From Jejuia rubra (lineage in GTDB: Bacteria > Bacteroidota > Bacteroidia > Flavobacteriales > Flavobacteriaceae), in the NCBI RefSeq assembly GCF_042684665.1, contig NZ_JBHULY010000034.1, positions 1 to 64,000 of the forward strand: a DNA stretch of 64,000 bases, in the 5' to 3' direction. The translations under genes and the position numbers were made by a program. The notes beneath the pieces were generated by a model that had not been told where the DNA came from, ran no database searches, and worked only from the letters and a program-made list of their open reading frames with translations. Each line of letters starts with the position of its first letter. Position 1 is the stretch's first letter. Shown one piece after another: positions 24,012-34,167 of this stretch.

Positions 24012-26342
24012 ATGAAACGAATTTTTACCCTAACGTTATCTTTATTATTATCAACATTGGCATTTGCCCAAACCGATGGGATTACCTATCAGGCTGTCAT
24101 TATTGGTCCCGATGTTTTGGAATTGCCCGGTGTGGATTCTGAAAACAATTATTTGCCAGTTGCCGATATCGCTATCAAATTCTCCATAATAGCACCTGGA
24201 AGTGGTATAGTGGAGTTTACGGAAATTCAAGATACCACCACCGACGAGTTTGGAAGGGTGAATTTGATTATTGGTCAGGCGAATCATGATGAATTTGAAA
24301 AAATTGATTGGAATGGTACACCTAAGTCTTTAAAAGTTGAAATCGACTTTAAAAATGGCGATGGTTTTGTAGATATGAGTATTGAAAAATTGACCTATGT
24401 GCCCTATGTAGCGCACAGGGATATTACTGCTACCGGTACTTTGGATGTAGATGGCGATACATTTTTAAATCGTGAATTGACCGTAGATGGACCCACTACA
24501 TTGAATAGCACGTTGACTGTTGCCGGGCAAAACGCTTCTGAACTTACGGGAGATTTAACCGTAGATGGCGAAACTAATTTGAACAACACTCTAAATGTTA
24601 CCAACCAGAGTGAGTCTAATCTTTCCGGGCCATTAACGGTGGGTAATAATTTAAACCGTCCAGATGCGGCGGCACCAACCGTATTAAACGGCTCTTTGGA
24701 AGTGTATGGGGAATCAACTTTTACAAGTTTAGTGGCGGATACATTGACGATTAATGTTGAAACCAATTTGAATGGGGATGTCAATATAACTTCTGATAAC
24801 CAAGTTAAAATTACCTCGACTTTAACTGGCGATGAATTGGACATAAATAGTTATCCTTTGTTGGTTGAGGGAGGCAATCAAGGTATTGCGGTAAGAGTAA
24901 ATGCCGTTGGGGCAAGAAATAATAATAATTTCATTTCTTTTTGGGACGAAACGCCTGTTGGGTTGCAACCATACGAGCCTACGGTTTTCAATGCATTGGT
25001 TAGGGATATTTTTGATGCGGTTGGCATAGGCAGTGCAGGGGTATTTGATGGATTTAACTATAACCCAAGCCCAGGAGCCAATACAATATCTGGAGTAACC
25101 TTACCGGATGCTAACGGACCTATGCTTTGGGGGCGCATTGAAGGTGAAACCGACCCTGACGAATTTATAAATAATGCCGATTATAATTTAGAACAATTGA
25201 GTGTCTATTATGACGTAGTAGATGGTTTATTAGATCTTATTTGGGAAATTGCTGATTTAGGAAAAACTACGGTAAATGTTACTGCGGCCTCAACGAGTAC
25301 AACATTTTGTGCTGGTGTTGGGGGTTGTTTTACTGCGCCAGTTCCATCATTGATTGCGGCTGCTGCTTCTAATTTGGCTGTACAGATTATTAAAGTTACC
25401 GCCGCAACAGCTAATGAGGTTTTTGCCGGATATATGCTCAATACGTTTTACGATAATAAGAATAGGTTTAGAGGGGTGTCCTATGCTTCCGGAGCGGGGG
25501 ATTATGCCGAGTATTTGGAACGTATGTACAGTAGCGAAACAATGAGTTATGGCGATATTGTTGGAATCTATGGAGGCAAAATTTCAAAAAAAACCGCTGG
25601 TGCCCAGCGCATGATGGTGATATCATATAAACCAGCCGTATTGGGAGCATTGCCACAAGATAACAACGCCCATCTTTTCGAAAAAGTGGCATTTATGGGG
25701 CAAGTGCCAGTAAAGGTGATTGGACCTGTAAATATTGGGGATTATATTCTTCCTAGTGGAGGTAATAATGGTCTGGGCATTGCAGTTTCACCAGATGACA
25801 TCACGGCCAAAGATGTGAAGAATATCGTTGGCGTAGCTTGGGAGTCCTCGATAAGCAACTTAAGTTACAATCTCATCAATACTGCTGTTGGCATCAACAA
25901 CAACGACAATAGCCCTATTGTACAAAAACTGGAGCAACAGGTTTTAGAGCAAAAGCAACAATTGGATGAACTTACTGATGTTCTGGCTAACGCACTGAAA
26001 CGTTTGGATGCCTTAGAGAATGGGGACACTTATTATGATGCCTACAAGCCGGAAGTCCATGAGGATTCTAAAAATAACATGGACCATTATGGACGGAAAT
26101 ATGAAATAAAAGATGAGATCATTTACTATGAAATTACCGATGACGAGATTGAGCAAGGACTTAGAATGGCCGAAAATACTTTTAAGGAATTGGGGGCAAC
26201 AAAGGCCGAAAATTTCATCTTAAAGAAAATTAAAGAAGACCCTAATTTTAAGGAGCAGTTTAAGGTGCAATTTAGGAAGGCCTTTGAAAAACAAATACAC
26301 TATCATAAAGAGATAAACACAGAAAACAGAGAAAAACATTAA
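24012..26342 (+). CDS. Exported phage-tail-fibre-like protein with intramolecular-chaperone-like C terminus
   Basis: 776 residues. Signal peptide about 1-19. Residues ~22-140 match the Bacteroidota N-terminal domain that begins GITYQAVI and ends LTYVPYVAH, usually placed before tail-fibre or endosialidase-chaperone modules. Residues ~140-250 hold short repeats built on LTVDG-x-T-x-LN-x-TL, a beta-helical or shaft-like pattern. At ~495-630 lies a GDYAEYLER...YGDIVGI...VKNIVGVAW region resembling the autoproteolytic trimerising chaperone domain of tail spikes (Peptidase_G2-like). A coiled coil (~636-670) follows. There is no T9SS sorting domain, so how it reaches or stays on the surface is open. 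Confidence 0.75.
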   Translation: MKRIFTLTLSLLLSTLAFAQTDGITYQAVIIGPDVLELPGVDSENNYLPVADIAIKFSIIAPGSGIVEFTEIQDTTTDEFGRVNLIIGQANHDEFEKIDWNGTPKSLKVEIDFKNGDGFVDMSIEKLTYVPYVAHRDITATGTLDVDGDTFLNRELTVDGPTTLNSTLTVAGQNASELTGDLTVDGETNLNNTLNVTNQSESNLSGPLTVGNNLNRPDAAAPTVLNGSLEVYGESTFTSLVADTLTINVETNLNGDVNITSDNQVKITSTLTGDELDINSYPLLVEGGNQGIAVRVNAVGARNNNNFISFWDETPVGLQPYEPTVFNALVRDIFDAVGIGSAGVFDGFNYNPSPGANTISGVTLPDANGPMLWGRIEGETDPDEFINNADYNLEQLSVYYDVVDGLLDLIWEIADLGKTTVNVTAASTSTTFCAGVGGCFTAPVPSLIAAAASNLAVQIIKVTAATANEVFAGYMLNTFYDNKNRFRGVSYASGAGDYAEYLERMYSSETMSYGDIVGIYGGKISKKTAGAQRMMVISYKPAVLGALPQDNNAHLFEKVAFMGQVPVKVIGPVNIGDYILPSGGNNGLGIAVSPDDITAKDVKNIVGVAWESSISNLSYNLINTAVGINNNDNSPIVQKLEQQVLEQKQQLDELTDVLANALKRLDALENGDTYYDAYKPEVHEDSKNNMDHYGRKYEIKDEIIYYEITDDEIEQGLRMAENTFKELGATKAENFILKKIKEDPNFKEQFKVQFRKAFEKQIHYHKEINTENREKH

Positions 26343-26368
26343 CTGAAAAAGTGTTGAAAAATCGTAAA

Positions 26369-29300
26369 ATGAGGACTGCCTTTTTTGTTTTAACCTTGCT
26401 GTCTGTGATTTCCACCGTGCAATCGCAAAACACGGCAATACCCGATGTTAATTTTGAGGAGTATTTGGAGACCCATGATGCTAACGGGGGTGTTGTCCTC
26501 ATTGGTGACGATAGTAGTATGGGGGATGGGACTGCTAATAATGGTTTAGTGCTTACCGACAGAATTGCCAATGTTGAGTCTTTGATAATAAGTGAAATTG
26601 GTGCGTCTGATTTAACGGGAATTGAAGATTTTTCCAGTTTAGAAACTCTTATTTGCAGTAACAATAATTTAGTAAACCTGGATGTTTCTAACAATGCAAA
26701 TTTAAGAACATTGCTCTGTAGTGCTAATGAGCTGGCAACTTTGGATGTATCCAATAATCTCGATTTGGAAGATTTGGATTGCTCCAGTAATCAGATAATG
26801 GTCTTAAATGTTGCTAGCAATACACTGTTAAAAAGCCTGGACTGCTCTGAAAATAGAATCAATGCTTTAAATGTTAACCTCAATACTGAATTGACGCGAT
26901 TGTCCGTGTCCGGTAATCGAATTGGTGTTTTGCAGGTTGATAATAATGTCAATTTAGAAAACCTGCTATGCGCATCTAATCAGCTTGCCGGCATTAATTT
27001 ATCGGCAAATACGAATTTAAAGGTATTGAACCTCGCAAATAATTCCATAGCGACATTGGATTTGAGTGCCTTGAATACAGTGGTTTGTCCCAATCCACAA
27101 ACCGATCCCATAACGCCCTGTCAGGATACATCTTCTATCAATGTATCCAACAATCAATTGACCTCTTTAATCGGTGCTAATGGCTATAACGATTTGATAA
27201 CCTATTTTAATTCTGAAAATAATCCCGATTTATCCTGTATTCAGGTGGATGCCGGTTTTATGCCCAATGCCAATTGGTCAAAAGACGATTGGACCTATTA
27301 TGCCGAAACAACTTGCGCCGATATTTATACCTATGTACCAGATGATAATTTTGAGCTAGCCCTCATTGACCTTGGACATGATACTGCCCTTGATAATTTG
27401 GTGTTAACTGCAAATATTAGTGGTTTACTAACTCTGGATGTGTCCAATTCAAATATCGATAGTTTGGAGGGGATTCAAGATTTTGTGGCTTTGCAAACAC
27501 TCAATTGTAGCGGTAACAATATTGAAATGGTTGACATTTCCAACCTATCCGCCTTTTCAAATTTTAATGTTTCCAACAATGACTTGATACAGATAGATTT
27601 GGGTAGTAATACAAATTTGGCAGTTCTGAATATCTCAAACAATGCGCTTAATGCTTTGGATGTCAGTAATAACTTGGCCTTGGTAAATTTAGATTGCTCA
27701 AATAACTCCATTCAATCTTTAGACGTTAGCAGTTTACCTGTTTTAACAGATTTTAATTGTGAATCCAATGTTTTGCGGGCATTGGATATGCGGAATGGGC
27801 AAAACCCAGCCCTTTCAAATTTTAGCGCAGTAAACAATACAGATTTGTCCTGTATTGAAACTGATACGGGTGCGGTTCCCGGTGGGGTAACCTGGGCGGT
27901 TGATGCCATAGCTTCTTATGCTATAAATTGCGGCACTTACGTACCCGATGATAATTTTGAACAAGCACTGGTAAACTTGGGGTGGGATACCCTGCCTTTG
28001 GACAATTATGTGCCAACTGCCAATATTAATGCACAAACCAATTTGGATATTAGTAGTCTTAATATTTCTGATTTGACCGGTATTGAGGATTTTGTGGCAT
28101 TACAAACATTGAATTGTTCTGGGAATGAAATCGTTACATTAAATCTGGTAGCAAACACTAATTTAACGAGTATCAATTGTAATAATAATCCATTGGAGTT
28201 CGTAGATATCAGAAATGGAAATAATATAAATACAACGCTTTTCAATGCGACCATTAACCCCAACCTATTTTGCATAAATGTTGACCCGGCAGTTATAGGA
28301 AATATTCCTGCGGGCTGGACGATAGACCCTATCGCGACATACAATGCAGATTGCGAGAATAACCGATACACTCCAATTCCCGACAATAATTTTGAACAAG
28401 CTTTACTTGATTTGGGTATCGATGTCGGTGCACCAGACAATCAAGTGTTAACGGCTAGCATTGAATATTTGGAATCATTAAATATAAGTGGTGAAAATAT
28501 TCAAAACCTTCAGGGTATAAAGGCATTTTCTTCTTTAATAGAGTTGGATTGCAGCAATAATTATTTAGATGAATTGGACGTTAGCGGAATGGTCAATTTA
28601 GAACGATTGTATTGTGGTTCCAATTATTTTTTGACCTCCAATGTGGCTAGCCCCAATGGAGTTTTAAACATAACGGCAACCCCAAGTTTAACAACTTTGT
28701 TCTGTGCCGATAATGATTTGGCCGATTTGAATGTAACATTAAACACGAATTTGGAAGTACTCGATTGCTCCAATAACCGATTGGCGCTTTTGGATATTAG
28801 CAACAATACAAGTTTGGTGGAGCTGAATTGTGACAATAATCAAATTTCAAACCTTACCACCTATGCTGCAGATAACTTTACTTTAAGTGAATTGAGCTGT
28901 GCAAATAACGCACTTACAAACTTGGCCGTTAATCGTTGTTTGGGGTTGACCGAATTGAACTGTAGAGCCAATAGTTTAACCCAACTTAATATTACGGCCA
29001 ACGTAGTTTTGGAGGTTTTGAATTTTTCAGACAATGAACTTTCGGATGTTAATTTATCAGCAAATACTAATCTGATAACGCTTTCAGGGTCAAATAATGA
29101 CCTGTCTGAAATAAATGATGTGTCTTCCACAGTTTTGGAGCGAATAATTTTGGATAGCAATCAAATAAATGAACTCAGTGCAGTTTTAATTACTTTGCCA
29201 TTACTCAAATATCTTGTGGTAAATGGCAATCAATTGACGGATTTGGATGCCAGAAATAATCCGAATTTAATCGAATTGAATGTTGGCAATAATAGTTTGA

Positions 29301-31759
29301 CGTCTTTGGAACTGTCTGCCAATTTGAGTCAATTGAAAACGTTGAATTGTAGCAATAACCTTTTGGGAAATGATTTGGATTTGTCCACGATAGGCACGGG
29401 AGCGTGTCCAGCAAATGAAGACTTTTGTCCAAATTCGATTACTATCAATGTGTCCAATAACCAATTTTATTTTGTGAATATCCAAAACGGAATAAATAAT
29501 GAAATTTCTGGTTTTGTGGCCACTGGAAACTCTAATTTGTTCTGTATTCAAGTGGACGATGAAAACAATATCGGAGCGAATTGGCTAAAAGATGCAATAG
29601 CAGAATACAGTACCGATTGTCGATTTGGCGAAACCTATGTCCCCGATGATAATTTTGAGCAGGCCTTAATAGATTTCGGTTACGATGTTGGTCCTTTGGA
29701 CGATTATGTGCCAACTACAAATATTGAAGTGGTTGTCAATTTGGATGTTAGTGCTGAGGGTATAGTTGATTTGACGGGGATTGAGGATTTTATCGCTTTG
29801 GAGGATTTTAACTGTGCTAATAATGCGATTTCTGAAGTGAATTTGGGCGATAACCCTGATTTAAGGATTTTGAATCTTTCAGGAAATATAGTTTCCGATG
29901 TGGATTTAAGCGCAAACACAAATCTTGTTAATCTGAACATTTCAAATAATAACTTTTCGGAGTTTATGCCCGATGAAATTCCAACGTTGCAAATCTTTAA
30001 TTGCGATGAAAATAGGATAGTTGAGTTGGATTTTACCGCGAATACTGCATTGACCAATTTAAGCTGTACTACAAACGCCTTGGAGGTTTTGAACTTACAA
30101 AACGGTCAAAATCCAAGCTTGTCCAATTTGGATGCACAAAATAATCCCGCCCTGAATTGTATTCAAACGGATAATGGCAATGCGCCCGCTGGGGTCACGT
30201 GGTTGAAGGATACAACAACGAATTACGCTATCGATTGTCATTTTGGCGAAACGTATGTGCCAGATGATAACTTTGAGCAGGCCTTGATAGATTTGGGCTA
30301 TGATGCCGGTCCTATGGACGATTATGTGCCGACTCTAAATATTGAGAGAGTAACGTCTTTAAGCTTGAGCAATAAGGATATTGCGGATTTAACTGGAATC
30401 GCTGATTTCGAGGCTTTGTTAACTTTGGACATAGAGGGCAATAGTTTAACCACGGTAGATTTAAGTGCCAATATTACTTTATCCAATTTAAATGCTTCAG
30501 GAAATCAATTCGCAACATTAGATATTTCCAATTTGCCCAACTTGCAAGTGTTGGATGTTTCAGGTAATAGTTTGTCAAGCATCGATACAGATTCTAATTT
30601 GGGACTAACTGTGCTCAATATTTCGGGCAATTTGTTTACGGCATTGGATGTAAGTTTATTGACCGATTTGCAAGTTCTGCGATGTTCGGGCAACCAACTG
30701 GAAGAATTGGATGTTACGCTCAATACAAAATTGAAAGAACTCCGCTGTTCCTCAAATGCATTTATTCAAGATAAGTTGAATCTGCAAAATGGTGCAAATG
30801 CTATTTTAAATCAATTTAATGCTACCGACAATCCAGACTTAAGCTGTATTTTGGTGGATGACCCAATCGCGGTAATATCCAATGTTAATGGGGATTATGA
30901 TAGTTGGTTCAAAGATACATCAGCAAGTTATCAAACCGTATGTGATGATGCCGATAACGATGGGGTGGCTAATGAGGATGATCTGTGTCCCGGTACACCC
31001 TTTGGAGTGCCGGTAGATTTATTCGGGTGCCGTTTTTCAATATTGCCTGAGGATAATTTTACTATTTTGATTACGGATGAAACCTGTTTAAACAACAATG
31101 ACGGAAAGATAAATATTGTTACCAAAGAGCACTACGTTTACAATGCAATGTTGACTAGTGATATTTTTAACAAAGAATACACTTTCACTAATGAAATCAA
31201 TATCTTAAATCTTGTGGCCGGAACGTATAGGCTCTGTTTAACATTGGATGAATTTCCGGATTTTATGAGGTGTTATGATATTGTCATTAGGCATCCCGAA
31301 CATCTTTCGGTGATTACTGGGAAGCAGGGGAATTCCAAAAAGGCAACCTTTCAAATGTCTGGTAGTTCTAATTACCATGTGGAGTTTAACGGATTTCAGT
31401 TCACTACAAGTGAATCGGAAATTGTTTTGAGTTTGGAGGACGGTGCCAATTCCATAAAAATTTCCGCCGATTTGGAATGTCAAGGGACTTTTGAAAAACA
31501 AATTTTTATATCGGACGACACTTTTATTTATCCTAATCCATTTGGCAATACTTTTGACATATATTTAGGTGATTTAAGTGAAGAAGAATCCGCCGTAAAT
31601 GTGTATTCCTATTTGGGACAATTGGTGCATGCTGAAACCGTTTCAGCAAAAGAAAAAAGAAATTTAAGTGTAGATTCAAGTCATTTTTCGTCGGGTGTTT
31701 ATACAGTATTGATTCAATCTAAAAGTCGCACATCAACCTTTAAAATTGTGAAGAAATGA
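26369..31759 (+). CDS. Giant leucine-rich-repeat surface protein with T9SS sorting domain
   Basis: 1,796 residues from ATG 26369 (GTG 26351 would add six). Signal peptide about 1-20. Six modules each open with a variant of YVPDDNFEQALIDLG-x-D (nucleotide positions near 26,435, 27,331, 27,939, 28,369, 29,635 and 30,251), continue with about 21-residue LRRs of the LDCSNNxLxxLDVSxNT type, and close with a cap resembling NPxLxCIxVDxG...W-x-K-D...C. A thrombospondin-type-3-like calcium motif (DADNDGVANEDDLCPGTP, about residue 1,526) and a beta domain lead to a T9SS type A domain (about 1,720-1,796: YPNPFGNTFDI, terminal FKIVKK). Presumably a surface adhesin or ligand-binding protein. Confidence 0.92.
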   Translation: MRTAFFVLTLLSVISTVQSQNTAIPDVNFEEYLETHDANGGVVLIGDDSSMGDGTANNGLVLTDRIANVESLIISEIGASDLTGIEDFSSLETLICSNNNLVNLDVSNNANLRTLLCSANELATLDVSNNLDLEDLDCSSNQIMVLNVASNTLLKSLDCSENRINALNVNLNTELTRLSVSGNRIGVLQVDNNVNLENLLCASNQLAGINLSANTNLKVLNLANNSIATLDLSALNTVVCPNPQTDPITPCQDTSSINVSNNQLTSLIGANGYNDLITYFNSENNPDLSCIQVDAGFMPNANWSKDDWTYYAETTCADIYTYVPDDNFELALIDLGHDTALDNLVLTANISGLLTLDVSNSNIDSLEGIQDFVALQTLNCSGNNIEMVDISNLSAFSNFNVSNNDLIQIDLGSNTNLAVLNISNNALNALDVSNNLALVNLDCSNNSIQSLDVSSLPVLTDFNCESNVLRALDMRNGQNPALSNFSAVNNTDLSCIETDTGAVPGGVTWAVDAIASYAINCGTYVPDDNFEQALVNLGWDTLPLDNYVPTANINAQTNLDISSLNISDLTGIEDFVALQTLNCSGNEIVTLNLVANTNLTSINCNNNPLEFVDIRNGNNINTTLFNATINPNLFCINVDPAVIGNIPAGWTIDPIATYNADCENNRYTPIPDNNFEQALLDLGIDVGAPDNQVLTASIEYLESLNISGENIQNLQGIKAFSSLIELDCSNNYLDELDVSGMVNLERLYCGSNYFLTSNVASPNGVLNITATPSLTTLFCADNDLADLNVTLNTNLEVLDCSNNRLALLDISNNTSLVELNCDNNQISNLTTYAADNFTLSELSCANNALTNLAVNRCLGLTELNCRANSLTQLNITANVVLEVLNFSDNELSDVNLSANTNLITLSGSNNDLSEINDVSSTVLERIILDSNQINELSAVLITLPLLKYLVVNGNQLTDLDARNNPNLIELNVGNNSLTSLELSANLSQLKTLNCSNNLLGNDLDLSTIGTGACPANEDFCPNSITINVSNNQFYFVNIQNGINNEISGFVATGNSNLFCIQVDDENNIGANWLKDAIAEYSTDCRFGETYVPDDNFEQALIDFGYDVGPLDDYVPTTNIEVVVNLDVSAEGIVDLTGIEDFIALEDFNCANNAISEVNLGDNPDLRILNLSGNIVSDVDLSANTNLVNLNISNNNFSEFMPDEIPTLQIFNCDENRIVELDFTANTALTNLSCTTNALEVLNLQNGQNPSLSNLDAQNNPALNCIQTDNGNAPAGVTWLKDTTTNYAIDCHFGETYVPDDNFEQALIDLGYDAGPMDDYVPTLNIERVTSLSLSNKDIADLTGIADFEALLTLDIEGNSLTTVDLSANITLSNLNASGNQFATLDISNLPNLQVLDVSGNSLSSIDTDSNLGLTVLNISGNLFTALDVSLLTDLQVLRCSGNQLEELDVTLNTKLKELRCSSNAFIQDKLNLQNGANAILNQFNATDNPDLSCILVDDPIAVISNVNGDYDSWFKDTSASYQTVCDDADNDGVANEDDLCPGTPFGVPVDLFGCRFSILPEDNFTILITDETCLNNNDGKINIVTKEHYVYNAMLTSDIFNKEYTFTNEINILNLVAGTYRLCLTLDEFPDFMRCYDIVIRHPEHLSVITGKQGNSKKATFQMSGSSNYHVEFNGFQFTTSESEIVLSLEDGANSIKISADLECQGTFEKQIFISDDTFIYPNPFGNTFDIYLGDLSEEESAVNVYSYLGQLVHAETVSAKEKRNLSVDSSHFSSGVYTVLIQSKSRTSTFKIVKK

Positions 31760-32466
31760 GACGATTAATTTACATATTCTATTTAGGGGTTTTGCTTTTT
31801 GGATGCAGTAAATCTTCAAATAATGACGGAGGTGGAGAAGACCCTAACAACCAGGGAGGACCAAACCAGTCCAATCCATTGATTGTCAATCTGCAGTTTC
31901 CACATGAGGATGGTTTGTGCAATGTAGGTACGGACATCACCCCAACCCAAAGCACAGTGGTTTTTGAATGGGAAGCGAGCACCACTGCTGAAAGTTACAC
32001 CATATTTGTTTCAAATCTGATCAACGGTGCTGAAATACAGGAAACCACCAATCAAGATAAAATTGGAATTACATTAGATCGAGCCACCCCATATTCGTGG
32101 TATGTAGAATCTACTGCAGGATCCAAAACCGAAAAAAGCGAAACTTGGAAATTCTACAACGCGGGTCCTGGGGTAGAAACTTATGCCCCTTTTCCAGCTA
32201 CTCTAGATTCTCCATCTATGGCAGCATCCGTAAATGGACCAAACGTTACCCTGCAATGGACGGGTAGCGATGTGGACAACGATATTTCGGGTTACGATGT
32301 ATATTTCGGGACTGTCAACCCTCCAAATTTGCATGCAAGTGACGTAGCAACCACGCAACAAAGCGTTTCTGTCACTTCTGGTAGTATTTATTATTGGAAA
32401 ATAGTAACCAAAGATGTCGTAGGAAATGCATCCCATTCTGATACCTTTCAGTTTAGGGCACTTTAA
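31756..32466 (+). CDS. Lipoprotein with fibronectin-type-III-like domains
   Basis: 236 residues. The signal peptide ends in a lipobox LLFGC (Cys17), followed by a Ser/Asn/Gly/Asp-rich spacer (about 18-40) typical of exported Bacteroidota lipoproteins. Two beta-sandwich FN3-like domains follow (about 43-135 and 140-236), each with the VxLxW...YxVYFG/YSWYVES pattern. Its ATG overlaps the stop of the LRR gene by four bases (ATGA), which implies translational coupling and a shared job at the cell surface. Confidence 0.85.
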   Translation: MRRLIYIFYLGVLLFGCSKSSNNDGGGEDPNNQGGPNQSNPLIVNLQFPHEDGLCNVGTDITPTQSTVVFEWEASTTAESYTIFVSNLINGAEIQETTNQDKIGITLDRATPYSWYVESTAGSKTEKSETWKFYNAGPGVETYAPFPATLDSPSMAASVNGPNVTLQWTGSDVDNDISGYDVYFGTVNPPNLHASDVATTQQSVSVTSGSIYYWKIVTKDVVGNASHSDTFQFRAL

Positions 32467-32538
32467 AATAGCTCTTAACTTAATTTTTAGATTTCAAAAA
32501 TTGGAATAGCTGTATATTTACATGTTTTTAATTAAAAT

Positions 32539-34140
32539 ATGCAACAGGAATACCTTCCTTTTAAAGATACGGGCTACTTTTCTTCCCTAATTTGTGATTA
32601 CTTGGATGAGAAATCGGATTTAAAGCCTTTTTATAATCGATTCCCAAAATTGGAAAATTTCGAGACGCAAATCGAGGAAAAAAAGTTGTCTTTTCCTGTC
32701 CAGTCGCGAAATACTTTAACCGAAGCTCTTAAAAAACAGTACGAGAACCTTCAAACTTCAGAAGCGACCATACAAAATATTGAACGTTTAAATTCTGAGA
32801 ATACATTTACCATCACAACAGGCCATCAATTAAACCTGTTCACTGGGCCATTATATTTTCTGTATAAAATAGTTTCAACCATAAATCTTTCGGAGGAATT
32901 AAAACAGGAATATCCAGAATACGATTTTGTGCCTATCTATTGGATGGCTACGGAAGATCACGATTTTGAAGAAATCAATTATTTCAATTTTAAGGGCAAA
33001 AAATTTCAATGGAATAGAAAAGCAGGAGGGGCCGTTGGGGAATTGTCCACTGTAGGTTTGGAGGAGGTTTTGGAATTGTTTTCTGCGGATTTGGGCAGTA
33101 GTACAAATGCTGAAGCTTTAAAGGAACTATTTAAAAAAGCATATTCGGACCATGATAATCTCACGGATGCAACCCGATTTTTGGCAAATGAACTTTTTAA
33201 GGACTACGGTTTGGTTATCGTTGATGGAAACGATGCCGATTTAAAGCGATTGTTTGTGCCTTATATGCAGAAAGAGTTGGTTAATCAGAATTCTTTTGAA
33301 ACGGTTTCCAAAACAAATAAAAGACTGGTAGGGGTTTCCGGCGACTATAAAATTCAGGTGAATCCCAGAGAAATCAACTTATTCTATTTACAAGAAAACT
33401 TGCGTGAGCGTATTGTTTTTGAAGATGAAAAGTTTAAGGTATTAAACACAGATATCGTTTGGAGTAAGAGTGAAATCCTAAAACGGCTGAATGAAGCGCC
33501 GGAACACTTTTCTCCAAATGTGATAATGCGCCCGTTGTATCAAGAAGTTATTCTTCCTAATTTGTGCTATATCGGCGGTGGTGGTGAATTGGCTTATTGG
33601 TTGCAATTGAAATCTTATTTTGATGCTGTTGAAGTGACTTTTCCAATGCTTTTATTGAGAAATTCGGTGTTGATTAAAACTGAGAAGCAGGCCAAAAAAC
33701 TTCAAAAACTAAATATTTCAAATGAAGATATTTTTCTAAAAAGAGATGCCTTTATCAATAAGAAGGTACGTCAGATTTCAAATATTGATATTGATTTTTC
33801 AGATCAGAAAAAGCATTTGGAACAACAGTTTAAGGATTTGTACAAACTTGCACAACAAACTGATGAATCATACTTTGGAGCTGTAAAAGCGCAAGAAACA
33901 AGGCAGTTGAAGGGATTGGACTATCTTGAAAAACGTTTATTAAAAGCCCAGAAACGAAAGCTTTCGGATGAGGTGTCCCGAATGACAGATATTCAAAACG
34001 AACTGTTTCCCAATAGCAGTTTGCAAGAACGCAATGTCAACTTTTCAGAGTTTTATTTAGAATACGGAAAGCGTTTGATTCCTAGTTTAAAAGAAAGCCT
34101 TCAACCTCTAAAACAGGAGTTTTTGATTTTGACGGTTTAG
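32539..34140 (+). CDS. bshC: Bacillithiol biosynthesis cysteine-adding enzyme BshC
   Basis: 533 residues, the usual length for the family (about 530-540). BshC adds cysteine to glucosaminyl-malate, the last step of bacillithiol synthesis in the cytoplasm. Diagnostic segments are FTITTGHQLNLFTGPLYFLYK, PIYWMATEDHDFEEINY, the conserved MRPLYQE...LCYIGGGGELAYWLQLK region, and a coiled-coil portion at about 390-480. A weak -7-like TATATTTA lies at 32,513. bshA and bshB are not in the window. Confidence 0.95.
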   Translation: MQQEYLPFKDTGYFSSLICDYLDEKSDLKPFYNRFPKLENFETQIEEKKLSFPVQSRNTLTEALKKQYENLQTSEATIQNIERLNSENTFTITTGHQLNLFTGPLYFLYKIVSTINLSEELKQEYPEYDFVPIYWMATEDHDFEEINYFNFKGKKFQWNRKAGGAVGELSTVGLEEVLELFSADLGSSTNAEALKELFKKAYSDHDNLTDATRFLANELFKDYGLVIVDGNDADLKRLFVPYMQKELVNQNSFETVSKTNKRLVGVSGDYKIQVNPREINLFYLQENLRERIVFEDEKFKVLNTDIVWSKSEILKRLNEAPEHFSPNVIMRPLYQEVILPNLCYIGGGGELAYWLQLKSYFDAVEVTFPMLLLRNSVLIKTEKQAKKLQKLNISNEDIFLKRDAFINKKVRQISNIDIDFSDQKKHLEQQFKDLYKLAQQTDESYFGAVKAQETRQLKGLDYLEKRLLKAQKRKLSDEVSRMTDIQNELFPNSSLQERNVNFSEFYLEYGKRLIPSLKESLQPLKQEFLILTV

Positions 34141-34167
34141 AAATCAAAATTATATTAAGGTGTTCTG

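Noticed and set aside
24404..24844. 146-codon minus-strand frame
   Set aside because: Antisense of the tail-fibre-like gene; arises from its repetitive composition.
28006..28440. 144-codon minus-strand frame
   Set aside because: Antisense of the LRR gene; similar frames recur in each module.
26369..31000. Regularly repeated DNA as a CRISPR array or tandem satellite
   Set aside because: The repeats are in frame, encode LRR units, vary in sequence and have no constant spacer length.
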